A stretch of DNA of 64,000 nucleotides from Amoebidium appalachense (GCA_963693365.1 CAVNZM010000008.1:7626001-7690000), one strand, 5' to 3'. Positions 21,547 to 34,571 are shown, counted from the stretch's first letter. Notes: generated from the sequence alone by a model not told the origin. Numbers and translations are program-made.

Positions 21547-21630
21547 ATGAGTCTTCTTGGACGGATCGGTTCTGCGGCATCCGCTCTGGGATCACAGATG
21601 TTCAGAAACACCCTGGCAAGGTCAGAAGAC

Positions 21631-21664
<34 letters not shown>

Positions 21665-22132
21665 AACACACACACACACACACAAACGCACACACACACA
21701 CACACACACACACCACCTTACCCACCCACCCACCGACACAATTTGTTGTTTCGTCTTTTGTGTTTTTGTTTTGGGGCTTTGTGGCTTTTCGATCCTTCCA
21801 TGGTTGTCACTTACCAATGCATATACCCTCCCCCCCCCCCCCCCCCCCCCCCCCCCTCCCTCCCCCCACCCCCTCCCCGCCCCTCCCCGCGTGCGCGCAC
21901 GCACACACACACACCACACACACACCTCCCGTTCCTTCTCACATGGATAACCCGGCCTGCAATCTTCGTTGACAAAGCCGGGTGACCCACTCTAGTGTTA
22001 GACTCACATTGAAGTACGTAAAGTTTTAGTTGGCATTTACGCACGAGGTGATGGGTCCAAAAACGGGCACTGTGAATGGCTTGGTTTCCAGCTGAAGGGG
22101 GGAAGGGGAGGAGGGCAGGGGGTGGCCCGGAA

Positions 22133-22166
<34 letters not shown>

Positions 22167-22345
22167 TGGAACTCCCAACGAACATAGACGCGATGTTGTC
22201 CATGTGTGATAATGGTAACCCTTTCCTCCCTGTTCCACCTCTCATTCAATAAGTTCCGTTGCAGGGGGCCCAATGTTGTTTCAGCCAAAACATTCTCCGT
22301 TTTTGCTCCGACCGTAACAGCCCCCTCGTCGCTTCTGGCATCATG
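21547..22345 (+). CDS. Probable mitochondrial-presequence protein, first two exons (partial)
   Basis: Exon 1 (21547-21620) begins MSLLGRIGSAASALGS, and exon 2 (22265-22345) reads GPNVVSAKTFSVFAPTVTA. The donor AAG|GTCAGA and acceptor TTGCAG agree in phase (two bases plus one). The 50 residues contain no Asp or Glu and several Arg/Lys, Ser and Ala, as in mitochondrial targeting sequences. Exon 2 ends at ATG|GTAACA with two bases left over; I could not find the next exon. The intron starts with a C-tract after the donor and has a G-tract about 100 bases before the acceptor. The function is unknown. The neighbouring downstream gene is also mitochondrial. Confidence 0.45.
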
Positions 22346-22349
22346 GTAA

Positions 22350-22703
22350 CATCCCTCCCCCCCCCCCTCCCCCCCCCCCCCCCCCCCTCTTTCTCCGCTC
22401 CCTTCTCTCCACCCCTCCCCACCCCCCACCCTCCCCCCCCCTTCCACCCCCCCACCCCTTCCCTCCGATCCCCGGGTTACCTAGGGATGTTCGATTGAAG
22501 TAATATTTGATTGGCGTTACGCATGCTGAGGTGGATGTGTCAAGCTCGGGAACTGTGGATGGCTTGGGGCTCTTGAAGCCCTGAGAATGATTGGGCTCTT
22601 CTTGTGTTGGATACTCTTGTAATAACATTTTTTTTTTTTTGCATGTGCTGTTAATTTTATCACTGTGTGACTTGAACTTCATACTGTGTAGATGCATCTA
22701 ACT

Positions 22704-22739
<36 letters not shown>

Positions 22740-23085
22740 GCTAAACACCACAACCGCCCCCCCCCCCCCCCCCCCCCCCCCTCCCATGCAGATAGAAACA
22801 CACAACCCCCTTCCCCCCTCCCTCCCCCCTCCCCCCGGAGAATGGGCTTTACCTACGATGCATACTCCTGTGTAGGATCTTTTTTGCAAAATTTGCTTTG
22901 TGTAGTCCGTCGTGAATGTGTAGCTCGTATTCTGTAACACACCCCATCCTCCTCCCCCCCCCCCCCCCCCCCCCCACGCCCCCTCCCCATCTCTTCCTCC
23001 CAAAAGACACACATACACGTACAGACCACCTCCCTCCCCAACCCCCCCCCCCCTCCCCTCCCAACCCCCACCCTGACCCAGGTTC
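22350..23085. repeat. C-tracts with degenerate dispersed-repeat fragments
   Basis: C-tracts at 22358-22387, 22707-22738, 22760-22781 and 22957-22975. Degenerate family fragments at about 22510-22600 and 22840-22945 (GAATGGGCTTTACCTACGAT, then GTATTCTGTAACACACCCC next to C-tracts). Confidence 0.75.
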
Positions 23086-23364
23086 TGGGCTAAGTTGAGG
23101 AGTCCCTGTGAGAACTTTTTGTGTGTGTTTATATTTTTCTCATGTGGCATATATGTAGGAGGGATTTCGGGCAGAGGAGGGTGCGTATGTGTGGGTGGCT
23201 GGGTGCATGTATGTGTGATTTTGGAGGAGCGGGAGGGAGGGAGGGGGGAGGGGGGGGGGGGGAGGTGCACACGTTACCACTCTTTAGTACCACGTGCCTC
23301 AATTGTTTTTAAAAAACCTTTCATCTGGATGTGCAAACATACAAGCATTCGAGAATCCACGATC
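23086..23364. other. Sequence upstream of bL34m
   Basis: Mixed G/T-rich DNA with a short G-tract, forming the upstream flank and probable 5' UTR of bL34m. A possible AG acceptor shortly before the ATG cannot be ruled out. Confidence 0.4.
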
Positions 23365-24948
<1,584 letters not shown>

Positions 24949-25172
24949 CCGGCAGAACATCTCGGAGAGTTCCGGCGGATGGATGTTTCATAAAATCTGT
25001 GCTATTTGGGGGAAAATTCGCGTATAATCTGTTTCTTTCGTTTTTTTTTTTTTGGCTTTGGAGATGAAGTGGGGTATGCCGAGAGAGGGCTTCATTTGGA
25101 TTTTACTTGCATGGTCAATGTGAGTGGACGTGTAATGGTCGACCTGGTGTTCAGATGAGCTACGAGTACTGC

Positions 25173-25178
25173 AAATAA
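25173..25178 (+). terminator. Candidate AATAAA downstream of bL34m
   Basis: AATAAA lies about 225 bases after the bL34m stop codon in unique sequence. It is a plausible polyadenylation signal for this gene. Confidence 0.4.
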
Positions 25179-25207
25179 AAAAACCCGATTTTTGCGTAAT
25201 CGAATTG

Positions 25208-25770
25208 GTAACCACCCCCCCCCCCCCCCCCCCCTCTCTTCCCCCCAACCCTCCCCTTCCTCCCTCCCTTCCCCCCCTCCCCCCATCACACGCACACAGC
25301 CACCATAAAATTTACACACACATACACGTACAGACGAACAATTATACACACACACACACACACAACACCAGCGTGCGCGGGCACGCACACACACACACAC
25401 GCATGCCCGCGCGCGTGCGTTCTTTCCCTAGCGGAGCCTTGAATCTTAAAATTTCTTCAAATCCCCACCCCTCCCCCTCCCCTCCCTCCCCCCGGGTCCC
25501 CCTTAGAATGCTCTCCCTCCCCCCCCCCCCCCCCCCCCCCCCCCAGGTTCGATTTCCCACATACACACACACACGCGCACACAACATACGCAAGCGGCAC
25601 ACACGCACACAGTCACGCACAAACACACACACACACGCACACATGTACATGCACACACGTGTCAGCTCTACGTGTATGCATTCACGTATGGATGCAGGCC
25701 GGCAGTAGCTGCTGGCCGGCAGCAGGCGGCGCTCATGCCTTTCTCCCCAGCCGCTTAGCGGGCCGCGGCA
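25208..25770. repeat. C-tracts and CA/CG repeats
   Basis: C-tracts at 25216-25234 and 25519-25544 and CA-rich stretches at 25300-25410 and 25560-25660. The remainder is GC-rich (GGCCGGC motifs near 25700). No gene. Confidence 0.85.
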
Positions 25771-25893
25771 AACACGCATGCCACATGCTCATGGTGATTG
25801 GACGGCATGTGAGCACCAAAAGTTAAACCTGAACCTGTATAAGCCTTACGTGACTCTAACCCAATCGAAATCCGCATATTTATGTATCTACGA

Positions 25894-25922
25894 TGACGTC
25901 AGAGGTTTGGAAGGGTATATAT
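25894..25922 (+). promoter_or_regulatory. CRE palindrome plus TATA-like box
   Basis: TGACGTCA at 25894-25901 and GTATATATGG at 25915-25924 are 14 bases apart on the plus strand, a promoter-like spacing. The downstream transcript is unknown. Confidence 0.4.
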
Positions 25923-26421
25923 GGTATACTTTCTCCGCCGAGGTAGCCTATAGAAATTCTTTTGTAAGTCAGTGCACCGTATCAATTGAATGCAGTAATT
26001 TTTAATTAAGTATATCTCTACTTTCTATTTTTGCTTATCTAGTAATCAGTCATATCGTGACTTGTATCTCCTCTTAAATATACGGACGCTAGACTAATGA
26101 TATTGCTGCTTGCCAAGGTGCATTTCGCCGAATCGCTAAAAGCACCGCTGTTGAGTGTATTGGTTACAAACTACAAAGGAAGTTATGCACAGTAAGCCAA
26201 CAAATAATAACAACTGAAAGAGACTTAAAAATTATTTTCGTTTTCATCTAAACTTCGTATGTCCACAACATATCTTTTTGTCAATGCTTTCCTGCGTATC
26301 TTAGCTAGTATATTCCTGTTTGCGCTGAGCCGCACTTACGCCTTCGTGACTTTCTCGAAGTGTGGTTGGATGACACAAATGCCAAGCGGGATCAAGGCGC
26401 ATTCACTTTGCAAAGTCACTC

Positions 26422-26489
26422 AGCCTGAGGCTGACGAGCTTGCAGTGAAGCACGGCCCTGTGTGGCCGTGAGTGAAGCCAGGCTCAGGT
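26422..26489. repeat. Long imperfect hairpin
   Basis: An inner perfect stem CACGGCC/GGCCGTG with a six-base loop (CTGTGT), and an outer stem CCTGAGGCT with AGGCTCAGG (8 of 9 pairs). Only the sequence symmetry is seen; the role is unknown. Confidence 0.5.
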
Positions 26490-27235
26490 TATGTTACGTT
26501 ATGGCACAAATGAACTTCGTATCAGGGAGTTTTGTAGGTTTACTACTTCCCCTTCCCGGTCGGATGAAGGTTTCATCCGTTGCTTGTGTTTCTCCAAGCG
26601 CTCACTGCCCATGTGTGGTTACGATTGCTTTAACATTATTAGCTCATTCGGCCGGTCTAACTTTGCCCATGTAAATTTGGGTTTTCATGAACCTTGCTTG
26701 GGTTTGTGGTTATGTGGGGTCTACTCTCAACCAACGAATTATACAAGTCTAAACCCCATAGTTTAACATTGTTAACATTACAGGAAGATAATTGAGCTCC
26801 AATACATCTTTGCTCCTGCCATCGATAGTTGTGGAAGTGTGACACACTCCTTGAAGTGTCTCGAGTCTCAGATAAGGTTTAAACCTGAAACGGTGATGTC
26901 CCTAGCAATTGGGAGGGACAACCGAAGGCAGAGGATAAAGCGGGTCAAAGATCCGAAATAAATCTTGGCGGACCTTGATTGAAAATGAACGTCGTACGAA
27001 GAAGCCAAGATTGGGGGAGCATAACAGAAGATGCATACACCATTGAAAGGTATGATAAGTGGGTGCATTGTTATTTAGTCTATTAGGCTTTTATGCAACG
27101 TGCTGGATTTTATGAGTTTTCCTTGTTTGGTAGGTTCTGAGTTTTGAAGCCAGCCTTGTAAAATGATTTGGAACTTTGACATCTATCTAGAATTTGGGTG
27201 TTGCCTGGGTAGATGAGGTTGAGCCACCTTGTGGC

Positions 27236-27399
27236 TGTGTGTGAGCAAGAGAGTTGTGGGCGGGTGCTCGCTTGAGAGCGAGAGAGAGGGGGAAAGGGGG
27301 TGGGGTGGGGGGGTTTATATGGGGTATTTGAGAGGCGGAAGGAGATGTGGAAGGTTGTTATTTGGGAATGGTGGTGTTTGGCAGGGGGAAGGAGGGGGG

Positions 27400-27431
<32 letters not shown>

Positions 27432-27931
27432 AGGATAGGGGGGTGGGGGAGGGTTAACCACGAGCATCGTAATGCCATTCCATTAGGTGTTTGCGTGTGG
27501 TGCAGGTCCATGTGTGTGCTCGTGTGTGTGCGCGCGCGCGACCGTGTGTCCGTGGGTACGCCATGCATTCGTGTGTTCGTGCTTGCGGTTTTTGGTGTGG
27601 GGTTGGCAGACTACTCTGTGCTGGTATTCTCGGGTGTCCCTGTTTAATTGAGCTCTTTCCATACTTGTAAGAACTTCAATTCTTCTGTTCTATTTTGAAT
27701 TATTGCAACCGTTTTGTGCTGTGTCAGTGTGTTTTGTGCAAATCTTGTTCTTGTTCTGTTGTTTTTCCAAGATGTGCAGAAAGAATGTTCGGAAAGAAAG
27801 ATGGGGCTTGGAAATGCAGGACACTGTTGGGTGGGGAGGGAGACAAGGGAACAAAAATGTGCACGGCAAGGTGGTGATGGTGGCGGTGGTGTGTGTGTGT
27901 GTTTTTTTTTTTTTTCTTTTTTGGGGGTGGT

Positions 27932-27985
<54 letters not shown>

Positions 27986-28077
27986 GGAAGGAATGCGTGC
28001 GTACGACGAAAGGAAACTCAGTGAAGAGCATGGTACAAGCCGATAAAACACATCAAAACATTCCGGGGGGTGTGTGT

Positions 28078-28111
<34 letters not shown>

Positions 28112-28255
28112 CTTATGACCGTGGTGATGGTGATAGCTATATCTTTTTGGTAAGGAAAACGGGATACGGATGGTGGGAGAAGGGAAAAGGAGAGGGGGAG
28201 AGGGGGGGGGGGGGGGGGGGGGGGGGGGAGGGGGGGGGGGAGGGGTAAGGGGGGT
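27236..28255. repeat. G-tracts with GT-rich islands upstream of the kinase gene
   Basis: G-tracts at 27388-27431, 27930-27984, 28080-28111 and 28201-28242. The unique islands between them (27440-27920, 28112-28200) contain no exon I can support. Confidence 0.8.
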
Positions 28256-28266
28256 ATTTGGATGAA

Positions 28267-28473
28267 ATGGGGTGGTTGCCATGTTCTGTAAAGAGGCATT
28301 TAGTCAGCTCGTGTACACTTACTGACGGCTATGACCTTATTGCTGCAAACTTTACTGCATCGATATCCCCACCGCCCCTCCCCCCCCCCCCCCCCCCCCC
28401 CCTACCGCCCTCACACACACACATGCACACTCACGCACACACACACATCCATACATTCACACAAACACACGCA

Positions 28474-28506
<33 letters not shown>

Positions 28507-28850
28507 GTACACACACACGTACACACACGCACACACGTACGCAAAACAGCGTAATCAACATTGGTTCCACATGCACCGTCCACCTTGCCACGCTTAGAGA
28601 TTCCGGTTGCCGTGTTGCCGTAAAGCGGGTGTCTGGATATCCCGGTTTCCGAGAGCACGCACACAGAGAGGCGGATATTTTGCGTAAACTGAACCACGAA
28701 AATGTTTTGGCACTTCTCGGCGTCTTTAACGGCTCCGATTATGTTGACCTGGTGCTGGAGTATATGGTACCCCCCCCCCCCCCCCCCCCCCCCTTATTCC
28801 TTCCTTCTTTCCCCCCCTTCCCCCCCCCCCTCTCTTCATTCCTTCCTTCT

Positions 28851-28886
<36 letters not shown>

Positions 28887-29384
28887 TCTTCATTTCTTCC
28901 TTTCTTCCCCACCACCCACCCATGTTCAAGTGAAACAGTATCTGAGTTGGGTTTCGTTAACGAGGTAAATGGGTCGAAACTCGGATACTGTGGATGACAT
29001 GGGCCTGCCCTGAGGATGGGCTCTGCTTATTATGCATACTCTTTATGTATAGTTTATGATTCTGCATCTTGTTATCCGTTGTTCATGTGTACTTCGTACT
29101 TTATGACGCATTCAACCCCCCCCCCTCCCCCCTTCATTCCTTCCTTCTCCCCCCCCCCCTCTCCCCCCTTCATTCCTTCCTCTCCCCCCCCCCCCCCCCT
29201 TGGGGACCCTAATGCCCCTTTCCACCCCCCTCCCCTCCCCCCACGCTCCCCCTCCCCTCCCCCCCCCCCTTTCTTCCCCCAATCCCAAGCTTGATTTTTT
29301 CTTTTACGACGGTCTATTCTTCCATGTTGCCATTTTCTGATGTGATCACCCACGCGCACATGCACACAAGTGGGGCAGCAAGCG

Positions 29385-29463
<79 letters not shown>

Positions 29464-29761
29464 ACAGACACACACAGACATAACTTTTCCCCTTCCCCGC
29501 TCAACCATCCGCCCTCCTTTTGGGTTATTTATCCCAGTAGGCATCCTGCTATAGTTACTATTTTCTGTCTACTCGCATGATCATCATAGCCCATCCCTGC
29601 TTTTTCTGCTTAAACCGATAATAACCACTCATGGTGCTGTGTGTGTTTGTGTGGGTGTGCCCGAAGGTGGAGGGGGATATGTGGATATGTGGGGTGTGCT
29701 AATGTGAGTGTGTTTGTGTGTGTGTGGGTGTGTGGGTGTGTGGGTGTGTGGGTATGGGGGG

Positions 29762-29792
<31 letters not shown>

Positions 29793-30170
29793 AAAGTACT
29801 GTGGTTGTGTACGTATGTGTGCTGCCCCTGGGGGGGGGGGGGGGGGGGGGGGGGGGGAAGAAGCACATAGCTCTAGTCATGTTTCCAGTAAAACGGCAAA
29901 GAACTCTCATGTTTGTTTGTTTTTTTTTAACCAAAACAGGGCGGCGGCGATCTTCTCGAGTGGCTCCAAACCTCCGAAGAGTCTGAAATTCCGGTCGAAT
30001 ATTCGATTAACTATCTCCGTCAAGTTGTGTCATCCTTGGTATATCTACACTCTGTAGGGATATGCCACGGAGATGTCAAAGCGGAAAATGTGTATTTGAG
30101 CCGTGATGGAATGGTGGCAAAGTTGGGCGATTTCGGGTTGGCCTACGACGTCAAAACTACTCAGGTTGAG

Positions 30171-30210
<40 letters not shown>

Positions 30211-32070
30211 AAAAACACACACACACACACACACACAGCCGAATTTGCATTGCTATCTAATAGGAACGTGGACTTTGTATTTCCTTGCACAACCCTCCCC
30301 TCCCCCTCTTTCTCCCCCCCACCCGGGCCCCCAAGACCCCAACCACCCTCCCTCCCGCTCAAATTGAGCTCATCCTTCCTTTAGTGCCGGCCCAGTTTTG
30401 GTTTGGACGGGTTGACTTGCCTGCGTGGCATGGAAGCAAAGAAATTAAATAAAACCACGCTTGTGGGTCTAACAGCTATGTCGGCAGCCTCGATTTTGCA
30501 CCCTGGATAGCAAACACACCAAAAAAAAAAATATTGGTGTACGCAGGCAAAAGATGATACGCTTATGTTCATGATTCGGCAATGGCCAGCTCAGACAGCG
30601 CAGGCCGCGTGGCCAAATTGGATAAGGCACCTGACTACGGATCAGGAGATTGCAGGTTCGAGTCCTGCCGCGGTCGTTTTTTTTTTTTTTTTGGCTTTTG
30701 CTTTTGAATTTTCAAGTATAAACAATCCCCCGGGAAAAAGAAGGGTTGTTGGGGGAGGGGGAGGGGGAGGAAGAGGAGGAGGAAGGGGGGGGGGGGGGGG
30801 GGGGGGGGGGATAGGGGGGGGGGATAGGGGGGAATAAGCCACAAAATGCTGATTTAGACCTTTATAAACTAACCAATCTGCCCTCCTCACCACCCAGGAA
30901 CCATCTACCGGAAGGAGAAACCCCCACACTCCACCCGAATGCCTACAGAGGGGTCCAACAGACACAAACCCCCCTCAAGACCCCTTTGCAGCCGATGTAT
31001 TTTCGTTCGGGGTCCTTGTGTTCTGCGTTTTGCAAGGGAAATTTCCGTGGGGTATGGCTGTAGGTGACGATAGACAATATGCCGCATGGGTGCGCGTTCA
31101 AAGACAGTTGATGAAACTGGACTCCGATAGGAGTTGTGTTTGCGAACATTACGACGGTTGTACGAGTGTCTTCTTGCATGCGGAGAAAACGGGAGAGGGC
31201 GCTATTGCGTGCGGCGAGTGCAAGAAGGCGATTTTGGAAGAGGAGGAGGGGATTCTCGCACCTGAATGGTTCGAGATGCATGCGGAATTTCCGGTGTTTT
31301 TCCGGCTGCTGGTGCGAATTTTGAGCCCCTCGCCACTGGAAAGGCCCACTGCGGAAACTGTGTTTTCTGCATTTTTCCGTTTGTCGGATTCGGAGGAAAG
31401 CCCAACGACAAGGGTAGCAGAACAACTTGGAGAGTTGACCTTGGATGCGGGATTTGGAAAATCTCCAGTGAAATTTTCGGAGGAGGAGAACAATTTCGAC
31501 AATTTACATTCCAGGGGGAATATTTACCCCAGTGACGTTTTCGATCGTGAACCATCGGTTGTCGAGACGTGTAGTCTCTCTGCCGAAGAGGATGAGGACG
31601 ATTATAGCAGCCAGCATGATTTTAGATTTGATTTACCAACGCCATTGGTGCGAGGGTTAACTTTAGAGGAGGGTTTGTTGGGGTCGGAAAACGACAGCGG
31701 GTACAGCACTGGGACGAGCCTTAACGACACGGAGATATATCCATATATGGAAAGATGGGCAAAAGGCAGGAAGATGGATAATAATATCGGTGTATACCGA
31801 AATACGGAAAAGGGCGTAACCAAGGAGAAGGTGTGCCTGATTGGTGGGAACGGGAATATATACCCGAATAAGGAAAGTGGCATAGGGAGGAGGAGAGGAT
31901 TGGACGCCAGGCGGGACCCGGTGACCTCAAGGTGGGATTTGTGTGAGGAAGTATCCGGGGGGGAGAGGGGTGGTGTGGGGGGTGTGGGTGAGGGTTGTAG
32001 TTTTGGGGATGTTGTGGACAGGGGGAAGACTGGAAAGAGCATGCAGGAGGTACTTGATGACTGGTATTGA
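28267..32070 (+). CDS. Protein kinase, Ser/Thr type, four exons, Cys-rich insert
   Basis: Eukaryotic protein kinase, about 570 residues; the family beyond that is not clear. Proposed exons are 28267-28362, 28548-28766, 29940-30164 and 30898-32070. Motifs in order: Gly-loop region NIGSTCTVHLA, VAVK (Lys about 57), EYM hinge, catalytic loop HGDVKAEN (Asp about 150; Gly replaces the usual Arg), DFG (about 169), PPE (about 194), ADVFSFG (Asp about 213) and RPTA (about 329). An insert near residues 260-288 has five Cys (CVC, C, CGEC), suggesting metal binding. The C-terminal 230 residues are acidic and low-complexity. Introns 2 and 3 are GT-AG and phase 0. The first intron has no GT/AG solution; ATATCC at its start and AC at its end keep phase 0 and complete the N-lobe, so an AT-AC intron is proposed. 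If exon 1 is rejected, the gene starts at an unseen upstream exon. A tRNA gene lies in intron 3. Confidence 0.85.
28363..28547 (+). other. Candidate AT-AC intron of the kinase gene
   Basis: Starts ATATCC (the U12-type AT-AC donor consensus begins ATATCCTT), continues as a C-tract and CA repeats, and ends CAAAAC before AGC. Splicing there is phase 0 and yields DLIAANFTAS joined to SVINIGSTCTV, a sensible kinase N-lobe. No clear TTCCTTAAC branch site is seen, which weakens the U12 reading. Confidence 0.4.
28767..29939 (+). repeat. Kinase intron 2: C-tract start, CA array, G-tract near the end
   Basis: GTA is followed at once by about 24 C; C-tracts continue to 28884. A dispersed repeat copy sits at 28922-29113, C-tracts at 29114-29270, CA at 29389-29458, GT at 29700-29795 and a G-tract at 29830-29857, about 80 bases before the CAG acceptor. 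Confidence 0.85.
28922..29113 (+). repeat. Dispersed repeat, 5'-truncated copy in kinase intron 2
   Basis: Starts CATGTTCAAGTGAAACAG, the same start as the 20964 copy, and ends GACGCATTCAACCCCC. It has a few substitutions relative to copies A and B and lies in the host's sense orientation. Confidence 0.9.
30603..30676 (+). tRNA. tRNA-Arg (ACG)
   Basis: The cloverleaf folds fully: acceptor stem GGCCGCG with CGCGGTC (one G-T pair), D-arm GCC/GGC, anticodon stem CCTGA/TCAGG with loop CTACGGA (anticodon ACG, arginine), variable loop AGATT, T-stem GCAGG/CCTGC with loop TTCGAGT, and discriminator G. No intron and no encoded CCA. The internal B box (GGTTCGAGTCC) is canonical. It lies in the last intron of the kinase gene on the same strand. 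Confidence 0.95.
30677..30693 (+). terminator. Pol III terminator (T-run)
   Basis: About 17 T residues directly after the tRNA discriminator base, a strong RNA polymerase III termination signal. Confidence 0.85.
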
Positions 32071-32149
32071 TGGGCATTATGCGGTGGCCTACTCATTATT
32101 TCAATATTTGATTTGTAATTTTTTATGTTTTATTTTGCGGGGAGATGGG

Positions 32150-32163
32150 GGTGGGGAGGGGAA

Positions 32164-32205
<42 letters not shown>

Positions 32206-32310
32206 TTGGAGGGGGGCTACATCTTGTGTGTGCGAGTGTGCACGTGTTTGTGTGCATGTGTTTGGGTGTGTGTGTGGGGGGGGGGGGGGGGGGGGGGGGG
32301 GGGCAAGTGT
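32150..32310. repeat. G-tracts with a GT-rich spacer
   Basis: G-tracts at 32166-32204 and 32275-32303 just downstream of the kinase stop codon, separated by GTGTGC-type repeats. Confidence 0.9.
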
Positions 32311-32875
32311 GTGTATAACGAATGATCACGAGGGATGTACTGAATGAAATGCACGTAGCGAGCAACGATCGATAGCGAATGCAACCACGGAATAATGCCC
32401 CGTACGGTGATCTAAATAGCCTTATTCATGGTCTTAACGACCCGATTATTGGTTATAGTTGTTGGATTTAACCATTATTTATGATGGTAAAAGTAATATG
32501 TGTCTGTAATTGGTAGTGTACCTTAGAAAGTGCTAGAAGTAGGCAGCAATATTGCGCCTTTTGTTAAGCCAGTAGGAGTAGTTTGTGGTAGGCTGATAGA
32601 TACAGTGTGTGTGTGTGTGTGCAAACCACTGATTGTGTTGCTTACCACCGATAGTTCGATTGATAATTGTGATAGTGGCGTGTGAAGCCGTATGTAATGG
32701 TGTAACCGTAATCCTGCCCCGGCAATAGGCAATAATGTTAGAGATAATGGGCTTTCCTTTTATAGAAAAAGGTGTAAGGATCCTAGGAAGCATCGGAACT
32801 GTCTTATGTCGCTCAAAATATAGTAATATAAGAAGATGGTGCTGAAAATGCCTTGTGATAACGCTTTAACATTTC
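32311..32875. other. AT-rich unique intergenic region
   Basis: Moderately AT-rich, with one GT run (32604-32620). Small frames only; no gene, RNA or repeat recognised. Confidence 0.5.
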
Positions 32876-33183
32876 CTCCCCCCCCCCCCCCCCCCTCTAT
32901 CTCTCTATCTCTATCTCTCTATCTCTCTATCTCTCTATCTCTCAGTACTAGTCCCACATTGCTTCGGAAGTCCGGTTCCTGTTTGCCTTTTGGTTGTTGG
33001 TGGTTGTATCTTTGCTGCTTGGCTTTTTTGCTGCACTCCCCCCCCCTCCCCCCCCTCCCTCCCACACACAACGTCACATACACACACCACCACCGCCATC
33101 TGATTCATCACTACCACCGGTACCACCTGACATGCAGAAAAACAAACACACACAATGCACACGCACACACACACACACGTGCG

Positions 33184-33252
<69 letters not shown>

Positions 33253-33566
33253 ATACACACGCACACGCGCGGGCCTGAATGTGGGCTTTACTGAATCAGA
33301 TGACGCGTCTTCTTTAATGTGGTTTCTTTTGGGCCGATTTATGGGCCCTTTCGGGCCAGGCCAAATTCGATGATCAAGTTCATATCTCTTTCGAGTCTGA
33401 ATTCGAACCAACCCGGAAATTTAAAAGGACCCCTGAGCTAGTGTGTGCTCACTCCATACTACTACACTGTCCATTATGCACCAACCTACCCGCGACCACG
33501 TGCACCACACCTACACTGACACAGGTAGCATGCAGCATACAGCCACACACGCATATATACACACAA

Positions 33567-33633
<67 letters not shown>

Positions 33634-33851
33634 CACTCGCACACGTGCACACATACACGCACACACACATGCACACACAAACACACACAGACACACAAGC
33701 ACACACAACACTGACACACACACACACACGCCGTGGCACACACAATGCAGGCACACACACTGACACACACACATGTACACAGACACACACACACACGTGC
33801 ACACACACACACACACACACACACAAATTTACACACACACACACACACTGT

Positions 33852-33882
<31 letters not shown>

Positions 33883-33900
33883 TTGCAGGCTGTCCACAGT
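32876..33900. repeat. CT, CA arrays and a unique segment
   Basis: A C-tract and CTAT/CT repeats (32879-32943), CA arrays at 33191-33246, 33569-33630 and 33720-33880, and a unique middle containing the diverged repeat at 33321-33432. Confidence 0.85.
33321..33432. repeat. Diverged repeat shared with 53463-53592
   Basis: Aligns with the 53-kb copy through TTTCTTT, GGCC, AT, TAT, GCCCTTTTCGGG-like, CAGGC, CATATC/CTATATC, CTTTCGGGTCTGA-like and CCGAACC segments. It is an older family, distinct from the C-tailed repeats. Confidence 0.6.
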
Positions 33901-34528
33901 GCACAACGTCTCATACACAAGCAGATTAACTGTTTCATCAGCAATTGCCAAGCACAATTATCTGGTTCATGTTTTCTGTGCCAAAGATTCCCCAATCATA
34001 ATTATCCAACCCCCTCCCCCCTCCCCCCCCCCCCCCCCCCCCCCCCCTTTCCGGATCCCGGAGGGAAACGGTTCCGGGGGCCGTGGGTGTACAGTCGACG
34101 CCATACTTGGTTTAAAACAACCCCTAGTTTCACCCCCTGGGGCTTGTTCCTTCTAAGGGTAGTTCGTCCGTAGCTTGCATAATAGATGATTGCACAAACA
34201 TAGTGATTGCGATTCGTTCAATTGAAAAGAGCCTTAGACCTTGTTTTTCTTCGACTTGGTCATTTTGCAACCTAAGAGACGCCAAAAGTGCGAATCGTCG
34301 AAAGAAAGAGGAAAAAAGTAAAACCGTACGTTTACTATGACGTTTACTAGCTATGCATATGTGAACCTCTGTTGTCTGTTGGCCGGCGCCCTGGCCCACA
34401 AGTGTGTGCCCACTCAATTTGATGGCATCGGCTGCAATAGCAGTGCCTTACGATTGGCACCAAAAAAAAAAATAATAATAAAATAAAAGCCAGGATGGGG
34501 GAGGGGGCCCGGGGTGGGGAGCCCGGAA

Positions 34529-34571
<43 letters not shown>

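Larger units (their letters stand above)
25771..27235. other. Unique intergenic island with a candidate promoter and a long hairpin
   Basis: About 1.4 kb free of simple repeats. The best frame (26259-26471, plus, 70 codons) starts with a hydrophobic, signal-like stretch and ends inside the hairpin listed separately; I do not recognise it. No splice-linked exons were found. The hairpin and the promoter-like motifs make a short transcript or a small mobile element possible. Confidence 0.4.
30165..30897 (+). repeat. Kinase intron 3 with C-tract, tRNA gene and G-tracts
   Basis: GTTGAG is followed by about 37 C and then CA repeats. The middle (30240-30600) is unique. The tRNA-Arg gene sits at 30603-30676. 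G-tracts at 30786-30810 and 30816-30832 lie about 65-110 bases before the acceptor CACCCAG, complementary to the opening C-tract. Confidence 0.85.

Noticed and set aside
28258-28266. Start of the kinase at 28258
   Set aside because: That codon is TTG; the first in-frame ATG is at 28267.
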